From NCBI GenBank assembly GCA_946122785.1, contig CAMGYJ010000010.1:52204162-52268161 (forward strand): 64,000 bases of DNA, written 5' to 3'. The translations under genes were made by a program, and so were the position numbers. This DNA is from Linum tenue (Eukaryota > Streptophyta > Magnoliopsida > Malpighiales > Linaceae). The notes beneath the pieces were generated by a model. It searched no databases, had not been told where the DNA came from, and saw only the letters and a program-made list of their open reading frames with translations. How positions within the stretch are numbered: position 1 is the first letter of the stretch; each line of letters opens with the position of its first letter. Below, piece by piece: positions 41,519 to 53,731 of the stretch.

Positions 41519-43800
41519 TCAAAGTGGATATTATTTTGAAGAGCACATTTAATATGATCTAACTGTGCAAAAAAATTAAATTTCGACTTAAAACGAGTGA
41601 GAAATCGTCCGTCAAAGATTAAGGAGGGAAAATCAAAAGCTTTCCAGGAGAGAGAAGGATGCTAATGTCATGCCGATGTGGACGGGTTACTCATAGAGTC
41701 ATAGTTACTCACCATAAGGTTACTTGATCCTTTCCCCTTTTCTTCTCATGGATTGAATGAAGCCCTAATACGACACGAGTCTTCTCTTGGATTATTTCAC
41801 ATGCATTTCGTTTTAAGGAAAAGTGTCTCTACGATTTCGGCTTCGTTACATTATTAAAGATATACAACATAGCAAAAAGCTCGGGAATTGCATGCTAGGT
41901 GCATTCAACTTCATTTTTATAAGAGTGATAGAAGTATATTTTTTAGTTACTGTTTAAGAGATTTGAATTTGGTACATTCACATTCAAGATTAGTGGTATT
42001 ACAATTACATCAACTCTTTGTTTGTAGGCACATTCAAATTCTTGGAGAATTTTGACTACTTCAACCATATATAACATAATGTAATAATTAATGGTGATCA
42101 ACGTGGATTATATGATCTACAATAAAATAGATTTATAGCAGTCAAGTGTATTTATCATTATAAGTGATTTATATGCCCTATAGTCATAGAGTGGCACACA
42201 AATATGTGTTGTTTGATGTCAGTAATTCTAGTTAAGGGCAGATGTTAGCGATAAATATTATCAATTGCAAATTTAAGAATTTGTGGCAAATATCTTTATT
42301 GTTAAATTCACATTTTGAAAGAAGTTAAGAATCATGTGATTAGAAACATGCAACCAACCATGTCTTCTATGCATTTATATATGTTTTTATAGTGAAATGA
42401 AACTTGTTTGGAGATTGGTTGTCAGTATATACTATATACTCCTCCACTATACTTTATTCTTCATTTAAGATATGCACATGAATAAAATTTATAGTGAGGA
42501 ATAATTTTATGTTCGACTTTGAGATATTAGAGACAACCAAATAACTATAATGTTTTCCTAACACAAATGACATTAAGTAGATAAAATTATAGGGCCGAAA
42601 ATCCAGAGTTTTGCTTTTGCACTCAAAGGAAGAAAGGGTTAACGACTGTTAGTGGTGCGTTAAAGCACTTTCAACGCAACTCTCATCCAATTCACAATAC
42701 TCTTTCTAATTTCAATATTTTTAATGATTGTTAGCTTGTGGTATCCTCGAACTAATTTCAACTCGATTTGGTCTTTCACCAGACACTAAGAAGCGAGTTG
42801 GACAGAAACAGAGAGCAATAAGATCACATGAAAAATAGGTAAAGCCCAACCACTGGTATTGATATTTTAGGTGGACTAAATGCTCGGACTAGCTGGTGTC
42901 TTCTTCACCACGTTTCATTTGAAGCCGATGTTGTGCACCGAAACCTGCCCTTAGCAAGTTAGTATCATCCACAAAACGGTTATGTTGCTATCAAGAAATT
43001 CCCCTGCAAGGTCCTAAGCAAATCCATTGATTTGCTTAAGATTATTTATTCACGCCCTCTTCTTGATTTGGGTTCATGTTGGTTCTTTAGCATATTTGGT
43101 GCATGCGTTACTCGTTCTTTTCTTACCGGATGTAGATTATATAATGATTTGTTGAAGGAAGAAAGTAGATAAGAGATAGAATGGTCGCTTTTGTAATACG
43201 AGTGTAAATATCGGTTCATTAGTAGACTAAAAAATTAAATCAATCACACTCTTCTTATGACTATCATTTTATTTGGTTAATTGACACTAGCTACATTGAT
43301 ATGCTCTAAAGCAGGTTTGGGCTGAGGAGGAAGCTCGACTCTAGGGACCGGAGGCAGTTCAGGCTTGGGAAGCTCCAGCATCAGAAAACGTTATGATAAT
43401 TTTTATGTTTTATTTATTGTTATAATGAGGTGAAATTTATTGTTAATTATTTTTTATTTGCAACGTTACTTATATATGAAAGTTGACTGTCACATAAAAA
43501 AAGTTAATAATGGAATATAACAGTAGATGATAATTATAAGTGAAATTAAATAATTTTAATAGTAAACGTGAAATATTTTAGTAAACCCAGTTACCGAACT
43601 TACAATTTACCCAATAAGCAGTGGACCAACCTATTCTCTACCTCTTAGCTTCCTACAAGTTTAACCTAGCTAATAATTGTGTATAAGAAGGAAATGAAGA
43701 CATCCACGTTTTGAGATCCTAAAACCAAGCCGATCCCAAAGCTTCTCCTAATGATTTATCTCAGTGAAAGTCATTCCCCCATCTTTTCCGCATCAAGTCA
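41519..43800. other. Intergenic, AT-rich
   Basis: No coding frame, RNA gene or repeat that I can support. Confidence 0.55.
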
Positions 43801-43812
43801 TCTCAACCCAAA

Positions 43813-43821
43813 ATATATATA
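43813..43821 (+). promoter_or_regulatory. TATA box of PMEI gene
   Basis: ATATATATAA lies about 90 bases before the ATG, after a C/T-rich stretch. Confidence 0.5.
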
Positions 43822-43906
43822 ACCTCTCTCAAACCCAAAACAAAATTCCAAATAATACATACTAATTACCCCCCACAAAAAAACAAAGAACACAATTAAG
43901 AAAAAA

Positions 43907-44455
43907 ATGATACGGAGCACAATCTTCCTTCTCCTCCTCCTGACACTCTACCCCATCTCCTGCATTGAAGCGACAGCGAGCATCCCAAACATCCTGGGCA
44001 ACAACCTCATCGACCAGACATGCAAGAAAACCCCCTACTACGACCTCTGCATCCAGACCCTCGTCTCCTGCCCTGAGTCCTTCCACACCGACCTCGAGGG
44101 CCTCGCCAAGATCACGGTGGGCGCCATCGCCCACAAGGCCTCCGCCGCCCTCCGCCGAATCGAGACCATCCTCGCCAAGAAGGAACATTCCAAGCCGGCG
44201 GTCAGGGAGGCTCTGAATGCGTGCGCCTCAAGGTACCGTGCTGTGGTGGAGCAGGACGTCCCCGAGACGCTCATGTCGCTGAGGACAGGGAACTACAAGT
44301 TCGCTAGCCGGGGAACGAATGACGCTGCCACGGAGGCCATGTCGTGCGAGGAGGATTTCGCGGCGGGGGAGTCGCCCTTGTCCGACTTGAACGTGGCCGT
44401 GCATGACGTGTCCGTCGTGGCGGCTGCCATCGTTCAGGCTGTGATAGAGAGCTGA
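43907..44455 (+). CDS. Pectin methylesterase / invertase inhibitor (PMEI domain)
   Basis: 182 residues, single exon. A signal peptide (MIRSTIFLLLLLTLYPISC, cleaved near residue 24) sends it to the apoplast or vacuole. The PMEI four-helix bundle follows, with the disulfide pairs C39-C48 (TCKKTPYYDLC) and C106-C147 (NACASRY ... AMSCEEDF). There is also an unpaired C55. Members bind and block either pectin methylesterase or acid invertase. The CKKTPYYDLC hairpin looks somewhat more like the invertase-inhibitor side, but sequence alone does not decide. Length is typical. Codons are strongly GC-ending, unlike the AT-rich flanks and the neighbouring genes. Confidence 0.88.
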   Translation: MIRSTIFLLLLLTLYPISCIEATASIPNILGNNLIDQTCKKTPYYDLCIQTLVSCPESFHTDLEGLAKITVGAIAHKASAALRRIETILAKKEHSKPAVREALNACASRYRAVVEQDVPETLMSLRTGNYKFASRGTNDAATEAMSCEEDFAAGESPLSDLNVAVHDVSVVAAAIVQAVIES

Positions 44456-45733
44456 TGGAGTTTGGGGAACTTGAATTTTTTTTTCTTTTTCTGCTGCTTT
44501 TTTTTTGTGAGTGTTCTTGCTTACTGATTTGGTGTTTGAAGTTTTGATTTTGGATTGTTTTGGTTTTTTTTTTTTTTTTTTTTTTTTTGTAGTGAGTAGT
44601 TTTGTTGTGTTCATGACAAGTTATCATGCATGGTTGGTGTGTTTGCCTAGTTAAATGAATTTCTTTCTGGTTTTGGCCTCTTGAGTTGTTGGTTGGAATT
44701 CTTGATTTGCTATGTTGGTTGGATTTATTTATGAAAATGTGAGCAATAATGGAATGGATAGTAAAACCACTTACAAAATCACGTAACGACCACTAACATA
44801 CGATGATCAAAAAGAGCAACAATATCGTTGTGTACTTGGCGATATAAAGTGTCCCTTATGAGGTAGACAGTCGACTAGAAAATTAGCCTTTTTGTACGTA
44901 TGAACTATTCGAGCTTCACAATTTCTACGTATGAGTTTTTGAAACACCAAGACAAGATTGGCATGCTAATGATAGGGATGACCGAATATTTGGAGCAGAG
45001 CCATGCAACCAACGTGGTCTTGGAGTAGAGCTGGAGCTCGACTAGTTTTCGTCCCACATCCCTAAAGAACCTGTTTTGAAATTGATTGTAAAATTTCATG
45101 TTATCCATTAAGTTTTAGTTCGACTAATTTCAACAACTTAATTAGGGTTCTGACAATTGTCAAAGTAGAAAATGCTCACACCATCACATCTAACTTGTGT
45201 AGCTTCCAGAGTTAGTTCTCTATTCCAGACCAAGAGTTCTCGTCTGTCAGGTTAAACATCAACTTGACCATTGAACTCGTTCGTATGTCCACATTGGACA
45301 ATCTAATTTTGAAGCAATTGTTAGACAACCCACCAAACTCTTTAGAATGGGTTCTATGCTAGCCATTCAATCACACTTGTACTTATCACAACTTCGACAT
45401 CAACTTCTGTTACTCGAGGGGATCTTCTTCAACAAGTTTGAAATCTCTCGATTCCCCGCAATACAAATCGTTTAGCACCAAAGAAGAGATTTTGTGTAGC
45501 TAATATGATACATCGGGGCGAATATCGATTACAAATCAGAAGGCCATATGATAAGAATGATAATATTAGCTGCAAAAAAAGGGGATAAGAGCTAAACAGA
45601 AGCTTGAGTCCCAAAGGGAAAAGGGGGGCGAGAAAAGGAAGCCGCCGCTATAAGATTTATCTTCCATCAGGGGGGTGGGGAAGTTTGTAAGCACTCAAGA
45701 GTAAAAGCAAGCACAGATGTTATCTACAGAACT
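44456..45733. other. PMEI 3' UTR, then intergenic and CDS1 3' UTR
   Basis: A T-rich 3' UTR with a long T run (about 44570-44588) follows the PMEI stop. The last roughly 100 bases before 45733 are the 3' UTR of the minus-strand synthase gene. No other gene is seen. Confidence 0.5.
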
Positions 45734-48716
45734 TCACGATGATAGTCTAAGCCTCTCCTGAAGTATCTGCCCTAGCTTCATGTACAAATCTCGCTGCTCT
45801 TCCAGCGTTAGGCTGCCCAATATCTGCTCACCCACCAACGAAGAATAATATCAAAATCAAACAGATAAACGAAACCGGTTTAGAGTAGGTTTATTTCATC
45901 CTAGCGAGATCCTACCTGGTTCATAATCATCTCGATCGACGAGTCGTTAGGAGCAACAAACGACTGGTGATAGATGTAAGCAAAGACTGCCATCACCATC
46001 TGCAATGCATATGAAGAAAGAGCGAGGGTTCATATCAGCAATGATCCATAGGAGTTCACATTAGAAAAAAGATAGTTTGTGGGTATAGAGGTTGCTATGC
46101 TTACCTGGCAATCCATTCTATCTGTGAATCCACCGTGTCCTGGTATGCTATCCCCAAAATCCTGTATTTTTATATCAAGACAGAAGAGATGAGAAATACC
46201 ATGTCAGAAACCATGGAAAACCCTGTTAAATCCACTCATTCATTCATTCATCATTTGTAGTCATGAACAAGAACCCTACTTTCACTTTGAAGGCCCTCTT
46301 GAATCCACTGGCAAAGAAGCCTCCAAAAGGAGCTATAATTGATGCAAATAAACCCAGCCACAGCGCATGCCACTGGACTGGCAAGATTGAAATCTCCTTC
46401 CAAGGTACCTATATATAGAACATAAGGAAAAGAAACTATGTCAGCTATCACGAGCATCACTCTCCTGTTTCAAGATGATTGATTTCAAATCATCATGAAG
46501 ATACAGATTTCCATGCAATCACTCACCCAATGAGGAAGCCATTCGGGTAAAGGATAGGGCTCAGGTTTGTAAAGAGGACCAGGATTACAGTCAAGCCACC
46601 CTGTCGACAAATCCTGCATGTGGTTTACCTCACAATGAGGGATAGTTCTATAAAATCCAAGACCACTCTTTTCTATTTTCACAGAAAGACTGTACATTCT
46701 TTAGAGACTAAGAAAAACATACTTTTCTAGGACATGTTAGCCACTGGAACTGGCCCATGATGTTTGCAAGCTGCATGAGATAAGTACATACATCAGATAG
46801 TAATCAAATCAGTATAACCTGATAGATGGCAAATCCTTCTCCACCCAAAAGAACATTAAGAGGAATATTAAGAGGAACATTGACATAAATCTCTACTCTT
46901 GGCATGTGCCTCGTTATAAAATCTCTCATTTCTTTCTTCTACATCAGGCATGAACGCACACTAGCCAAGTTACGAACCCATTCGTGTTAAATGTTCCGTC
47001 CAATTACCCTACAAATAGACCATCTATAAAACGAAGAAACCACATCACCAGGCAAAGCCTACGGTTGTGAATCTCTCTTTCTCAACACTATTGTTGTAAA
47101 TCTTAGATCAATACAGGCAATGTTCTGAAATCTTGTAGACCAAAAAGACTATGGAACAAGAGCTTAATACAAGCAGACTCATGAAAGATAAAAATAGAGC
47201 GCTTAAATGCAAATGAGTCAATGGAATGAAACCTACCACGAATGCTGAAATCATAGTGGCAACAGAAGCCCCAATAAAACCCTCCCACGTTTTCTTTGGA
47301 GACAATTTGATCAAAGGAGTTTTGCCGAAAAAGAAGCCAAAGAAATAAGCAGCAACATCATTGACTGCGATAAGTGATGCCGGGAGAAGAAACCTGCATA
47401 TATATGTGTCTCAAGTTCTCAGGCTGCATAAAAATAAATGAAGCTACCAAGACTAGATCATAAAGCAACATTAACTGTTTCAGGCTCTCTTTTTTTTTTT
47501 TTTTTTTGAAATCATCCAGCCTAACAATAACATATAATTGTTCCTGAATTTCAGCCATCATAACGTGGCTTTTAAAAAACAATCAACAGCTATATGAATA
47601 TCAAGGGACAGTGACAGCAAAGGGAAGTTGCTTTACCAAAAGATCCCTTCAAAGATATTGGCCACAGTGAATGCAGATTGAGCGAATACTACAAAGAGAA
47701 TCATGTGTGTCCAAGCATATTGGCCAAATTGATACTTGTACATCTTCTTCTTCAATGTCAAGATGAACCACACAAACCCTGAAGAAATGAGAAAAGCATT
47801 AACTACTGATTAAAAAACAGACCAACAGAACGCACTACCCTATTAGCAACATTGCAGAGCACTTAACAGGGCAAATTATAAAACTTACGCACCTGCAATA
47901 TATAGAAAATAACATATGGCCATGTGGTACTTGACAAAACCACCAACAAGCCTGTAGAAGATATTATCTGATGTGACCGTGTTCACAAGTCGCTGACTGA
48001 TAATACGGCCATATACAAAAAGCATTGCAGTGAAGAAGAAGTGCCTGCCACATCACCATAAGACAATAAATTAGTACGTCATCCTCATGTATAACCTGGT
48101 TGCGCGGAATTCAATATATCAATAGATAAACAAACAGGAACCTGAATCGGCACCCTCTGAAACACTTGCATGCTTACCAGTTCAATAGCCTAAACCCAGG
48201 AAGACGCTTATTTTCATGAGCTCTCCTAAGTAAGTTGAAGAGCTCACTTGCCATAAATATTTGGATAACCACCACCATGGCCCAAATGTATAGATGCCCC
48301 ATATAAAGAGCAAACACAAAGCTCCCGAGCATCCAAAAGGATGACAACGTGCGAATCCACATTGATTTGTACTTGTTTTGGTCATTAATGAGTAAATGGT
48401 CGCCATTTGATTTATTTATCTCCTGTGGAATCTGGCAACCAAATACATATATCAGCCCTCTTAACTAATGTGAAAATACTCACCACTATTTACAATTGAA
48501 CCATTCTAGGAACCAAGCTTCAGAAAGATCGCAGACAGGGCATGAAACCAATATGATCCTCAAGAAATGAACAGCAGCAAACAGAACATATGCACCTTGA
48601 GAGTGAACAATTTTGAGTCCAGACTACAGAGTTAAGCAAAAACAACAAACCTCATTCGATCGTCTCCTATGCCGCAATCTAGGCGTAGATGTTGGTGATC
48701 CTATATCCTTCTGCAT
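45734..48716 (-). CDS. CDS1: CDP-diacylglycerol synthase (phosphatidate cytidylyltransferase)
   Basis: Eleven coding exons, in gene order: 48716-48651, 48431-48178, 48044-47893, 47778-47637, 47393-47237, 46770-46723, 46613-46527, 46408-46280, 46161-46105, 45999-45916 and 45823-45734. All junctions are GT..AG and the sum is 1266 nt, or 421 residues, the usual plant length. The enzyme converts phosphatidic acid plus CTP to CDP-diacylglycerol in the ER, feeding PI, PG and related lipids. Visible are the N-terminal [10 protein letters not shown], about eight membrane segments, [11 protein letters not shown], and the family signature split across two exons (GFKRAFKVK / [19 protein letters not shown]) with its metal-binding Asp residues intact. 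A 5'-UTR intron (48721-49210) precedes the ATG. It looks functional. Confidence 0.95.
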
Positions 48717-48720
48717 TGTT

Positions 48721-49210
48721 CTGAACACACTTCAAGCATGAAAAGTGGAAAACCAATTCAAAAGATTCAAACTTTTTCGACACCCCAACGCCTCCCCCCC
48801 TCTGCAACAAACAGATTCAAAGAAACAGCACAAGTGAGAAAATATATTAAACAAAAAGAGAGAGTACAGAAATTCAGGACCACCTGAAGATCAACAACTA
48901 CAGATTCTTCCCACAAACGAGGAACTTTAACAGACCAAGTACAGAATAAAGCGCAATCCAACGGAATGTCGAACATTATTACTTCCAACCTAAGCAAAAG
49001 CCTAGACGGAGACAAAGAATCTTCACTCCGCCCTAAAAAAGAAACAAATTGGAATTCACATACGAGTTGCTCGATAAACAAGCTCTTCTCTCTGCCTCTT
49101 TTACAATTCATTCCACTCTCACTTGTTCTTACTTCCTCTACCAATCTCTCGCTGTCCGTCAGTCCGCCGAAATCTAGGATAAATGAAATGAAGGGGAAAG
49201 ACTCGCCCAC
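48721..49210 (-). other. 5'-UTR intron of the CDP-DAG synthase gene
   Basis: Donor TTGTAAG|GTGGGC at 49210 and acceptor GTGTTCAG at 48721 leave four UTR bases before the ATG. The 5' UTR exon would extend right to roughly 49300. A 147-codon frame inside this intron is chance. Confidence 0.6.
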
Positions 49211-49344
49211 CTTACAAGAGGGAGGCAGCTGGCTCGCGACGGAGGGAGGCGCGGCCGGACTTCTGACGGCGGACCTGCGGCGAGACTGAGGGAGTCGGAC
49301 TGACGTACTGCCGGACTGAGGAGTCCTCCAGTGGCGGTGGCAAA

Positions 49345-50340
49345 GACGTGCGAAGTAGGCTAGGAGCTTAGGGTTGCAGAGAGAGGATCAGGAGCCGAAC
49401 GGAAGAATTTGATTTCGATCTGATTATTGTTTCCTTTGTTGCCATCTCCAATTTGTTATCTGATTCTCTCCAGAACCTTTACACGCCTTGTTTTTGCGGT
49501 ATAGCGAGTGATATTTTGGGGTTAAATGTCATTTTAGGTCCTTGTACTAAATCACTTTCACAAATAAGTACTTGTACTATGTCATTGTCATGAAAGCAGT
49601 CGAAATGTCATTTGCAAACCATTATTGCTGGGTTTCACTTCCACTATATAAGTCGGCATTCCTTGACAAACTAGGCTGCCGACACCTCTCTGTTTTCTAT
49701 GGAGATCAAGGAAAAAGTAGGTTCTCAAAAGAGGTATAGATTCAAAGTTGTGAATGGTTAGCATTTTAATTGATCAGATAAAACTTGGATCGAAAAGATA
49801 ACCATAGCGATCTCACGATTCGAGTGATGAGCTATTAGAAGGAACAATACAGTTCAGATGCATCACCCAGAGTATGGACCTCTTGACATACTTGACAGTG
49901 TTAGTGTAATCTTACTGTACAAACCGATTATGCAAAGTTGCACAGTCCGAATACCAAGCAGGTATGAACTTTTAACGAGTTACAGGGATATAGTTCTTAT
50001 TTGTCCATAACTACCTGAAGTATCATCCACAATTTGTGACAGGAATCTAGAGAGCAACAAGTAATATATATTGGATGAGATTATTTCAGCCATAACTTTT
50101 ACTTAGGGAATAATTATAATTATTCAAACACAAGATGAACAGAAGAGAGGGGGACAGTGATTCAGTAGTTTTCAGGCTGCAAGTTTTATGCACATAATAT
50201 ATGGACCAAAAGTGGCCTCCAAGAGCGACAAAAGATGAAAGTAGAAAGCAAGAAACACCAAAAGCAAGCAAGCTGCACTTAGTTCCCCATAATGCTTCAT
50301 TCTTTTTTTGTACTTCCCTCAACTGCACAATAAATCTCTG
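49345..50340. other. Intergenic
   Basis: No gene. GGGGTTAAATGTCATTTTAG near 49519 resembles a transposon terminus, but I find no matching inverse. The right end contains the 3' UTR of the next minus-strand gene. Confidence 0.4.
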
Positions 50341-50348
50341 CTGTTAGT

Positions 50349-52077
50349 TCATCTCATGCTCATCACAGGCCATGGGTTCACACCAGCAGCTGGTAGCATA
50401 GGCCGGACAATGGGAACCCGTCTCACCACGGAGAATGCTTCGTTGAGTCGTGCAGCACGGCTCATGAACTGCGACACCTTCTGCAGAAATGAGAAAAAAC
50501 ACAAAGAAAACGAAATCAGAAGTAAGTTCGCGTCATGTAGAATGTTTGAAAAGGTTTCAACAACAATACATTTGTGTGGTTAAACAAGCGAGAACAAAGT
50601 CTTTTCACATTGGTTTCTATAAAGATAAGCAAACACTTCTGAAAACTATATGCAGTTGACTGAAGAGGCTTTCAAAGAATGAACAGCATACTCATAATAT
50701 CAAAATTACAGGTAATATCCCCCATCCAGTTCATGGAATAGATATATAATGTGCAGCAAAAATTTCTATAATCAAATGATGAAATGGCAATTCACAATTT
50801 GAATGAATACAAAAGACTAAGAGAAACGAATACGCACAAAATATAAACTAACAACCAAGATATGTTAGTGTGAGTTAACTGGTAAATAAATGATAGCTGG
50901 TCTTTCTTTGGAAATGCATTTTTTTTTATAATGCTCTTTGGAAATGCATTTGAGTATCAAAATACCAATTCTTTTAGGCAGAAGGAAAACATGAACAAGA
51001 AAACAGATAAGATCATCAAACTTATGGTAGTACGGGAAGCTATCTAAGTAGCACATATGAATAAGGATTCACAAGTTTGAACACATAATCATCATTGCAT
51101 TGGCGTGTAACTTTCGACATCTTACCACATGATCTAAAGTTCGAACATCCTAAAAGGATACAAAGCAATATACCGACCTTATCATCAAGGGTAACTTTAA
51201 GCTCCAAGCTCCTCGCCTTGCGCTTCATCTTATATAACTTCCGACCCAAGATGACGAAGCCCATTAGAGCTGCAGCCATTGAGAAAGTCCACACAGGGCT
51301 AACTCTGAAAACACAGCACTTCAACAACTCAAACGGAACTTTCCACCAGACCACTGGCTGCTTCTTCCCCTCATCACCACCATCCGATTTCCCGTCCCCA
51401 GCTTCAACAACACGCGAGTTTTCCTCCACCGTATCATTCCCACCACGAGTGGCTTCGTCACTCATAACCTCAGAACCCAAAACCAAGCCATCACCACCAG
51501 AATCAGACCAGAACTTGGTCATATCTTTCTCCTTCCCTAGCTTCTGCTCAATTTCTTCAAAACCCAGTTGGCGACTCTTCACATTCTCCTCAAAACTTGA
51601 TTCACTCTTCGCCTCACAGCTTGAAAGCTCGCTCACCAGCTGATCAAACTCCCTTCCATCAACTTCCTTAGCTTCAATTTCCTCGCTCTTGGCGAATTTT
51701 TCAGCACCCAATTCATTTCTAACATCAAAGTCACTAACTTTCTGGTCATCCGACCGATCACTAGCCGAATCAGACCAGAAGCCAACTGAATTTTTGCCCT
51801 CGAACCGATTTTCAATAGCAGGATCGATCCAACTCGGATTATCAGACTCAACAGAGCTCTCTACCTCACCAGCACAAGCAACAACGGATTTATCAAACAT
51901 GCTATCATTTCCAATAGAGAAGTAATCCAACCTGATCATCCCGCCGGAATCAGCCTCGATTTCGTCGAAACTCCTCGGATTCTCCTCCAATACAGGGGAG
52001 CTAACCACAACAGCTTCGGTTTCGGAATGAGCCAGAACCTCCCAGTCCTGAAACTCCAGCGAACCTTCTCCTTCCAT
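50349..52077 (-). CDS. Single-pass membrane protein with ATG8-interacting motif (ATI3-like, DUF6821-type)
   Basis: Two exons, 52077-51178 and 50480-50349, with a 697-base phase-0 intron (GATAAG|GTCGGT ... TTCTGCAG|AAGGTG) give 343 residues. The N-terminus has DWEVL at residues 11-15, a canonical W/F-x-x-L AIM core with acidic residues before it. A long acidic, Ser-rich, probably disordered region follows, with two FWSDS repeats, then WWKVPFELLKC and a membrane segment (about 259-279). The C-terminal tail, spread over both exons, is basic and ends in the conserved-looking RLNEAFSVVRRVPIVRP and VNPWPVMS. This layout matches plant ATG8-interacting proteins of the ATI3 type. The family assignment is from memory of such proteins and is moderate. 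Confidence 0.75.
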
Positions 52078-52084
52078 GGCTATG

Positions 52085-52660
52085 TGAGAAAAGTGTAATC
52101 TATCTATCTCTAGCTCTACGAATTGGTAGAAACAAAGAGAAAAGATTGAAACTTTAGAACCCTAACACCCAAATTCGGAGACCCTTTTTGGATTTTCCGA
52201 TTTGTGATTCTGGGGGAAAAGGAGACGAGAGGAAGAAAGGTTAAAGGAGTTGGCGTTGGGTAGCAGTAGTACTTTCAAGTTTCAACACAACTGCCATCCC
52301 AATCCACAAGACTGCCCCACCTCTTTCATTTCCTCAAATTTTCTTTATACGGGTAAACTAATCAAACGACCACCTAAACTTTAGGGCTAGTGGGAAATTC
52401 ATCCCTGGAGTTTAATTCTTAGCAAATTTGTCACTAGAGTAACATTACACACATTTTGTTTAAATAGATGCATTAAACTTGTTTGAGGGCAAAATGTGAA
52501 GCCCACGGAGGCGGATTCCGGCTATCCTTACGAGAGTCCTCTAAATATGACCCAAATCAAATTAATTTTTTTTAATGATATTAATAGAGGACAAGAGTTA
52601 TTCATATAAATATATCCAGGACCACTTACAATATATTATAATGAAGCCACCCCAAAAAGT
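52085..52660. other. 5' UTR/promoter of the ATI3-like gene, then intergenic
   Basis: C/T- and A-rich leader to about 52300. GGGTAAACTAATCAAACGACC near 52350 resembles a degraded transposon end. Confidence 0.35.
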
Positions 52661-52679
52661 CGAAAGATTCTAGCTCTAG

Positions 52680-53400
52680 ACAAGTCAAAGCAGTGCTTTA
52701 CGCGCCACTCTATGGGCAACACTGTTGGCAGTTCTAGATACCGCCCTAAACTCTATACAAATGGACAAAGAGCTAAGGATCTGACGACACTCTCGTAGCA
52801 CCGGACCACCAATCGAGTCTTCTATGAAACCTTGCCGGATCTGCTTGACGACCACTTCGGAATCACCTTCGACTATCACGTGAGTCAAAGATATTCAGGT
52901 GATTATGGAAATAGCGACTCTAATGGCTAGGAGCTCTGCCAGGGAAGATTGACTATTTCTTGATGTTGTAACCCGAACGCCAACACCACATGTTCGTCTG
53001 ACCCAAGGACAACAAGCCCAGACGAACACCCGGTGACACAAACAGCAGCGTCGAAATTGATCTTCAAATAATCGTCTGGCGCCTGGAACCATGTGGTGGT
53101 TGGATGGTTTGGGAAGAGAGCTGTGGGGGTTGGGGAGGGAGGAGAGTGTTTGAGATATCAAGGACCTGGTGGTAGAAATGTATGGCTAGGGAACGGACAT
53201 GAGGTTGGTAGAATTCAAAAATCACTTTATTTATAGACCTCCAGATTCTCCAATGTAAGCAGACGCATTGGAGAATGTGAAATGTGGAGGTCTCAGAGAC
53301 CATGACATGTCGCCACCATAGACTAAAGTTAACAGTCGAGGCGGTCTCAATAAAGTTGCTCAATCTCACTAAAGTCCACAATCTGATGGCTAGGGGGCAT
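52680..53400 (-). pseudogene. Decayed LINE fragment (ORF2 C-terminus, RNase H)
   Basis: On the minus strand, RIWRSINKVIFEF (about 53230) is the link after the zinc-binding RT domain. KINFDAAV (about 53060) opens the RNase H. VIVEGDSEVVVKQIRQGF and VAHRVARKALL (52690-52885) close it. The pieces are in different frames with stops between them, and no poly(A) tail or TSD is visible. Confidence 0.65.
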
Positions 53401-53731
53401 TTGAAGAATAAATGTTCAATGCTTTCTCGACTATCCGTTTTCGATTTGAGGCCAAAGCTTATTCATGAGTCAGGTGATAGTCCTATTTGACTATTTCTAA
53501 AGAAATAAGAAACCATAGTTGATGTACTAAGGAAGACTTCATCGTTTGAAATCGTAGAACATGTGATTAATACCACTAAAGTCCACAAATCAAATTGATT
53601 ATTCAATTGAATTTCATATATCATTGCGCATGGCGACTACAGTCTCATCCCCTCACTGCCAGGTGGCAGGTAGTTTTTTTTTTTTTTTACAGTAAGACAC
53701 GCATTTCATTCATTGAAATGGAAAACCAGTA

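Noticed and set aside
44228..44614. Minus-strand frames opposite the PMEI gene
   Set aside because: Antisense to a gene with clear signal peptide and PMEI cysteines, and extending into its T-rich 3' UTR.
48767..49210. 147-codon minus-strand frame upstream of the CDP-DAG synthase
   Set aside because: It lies inside the predicted 5'-UTR intron, starts with the GTG of the splice donor and has no domain.
49519..49600. Possible MITE starting at GGGGTTAAATGTCATTTTAG
   Set aside because: No inverse end or target-site duplication could be found nearby.
51095..51643. 182-codon plus-strand frame
   Set aside because: Exact antisense of the ATI3-like gene's first exon. The minus strand has the spliced, domain-bearing product.
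53650..53674. GCCAGGTGGCAGGTAG as target-site duplication of the full-length LINE
   Set aside because: I could not find a second copy at the presumed 5' end, so the right boundary stays open.
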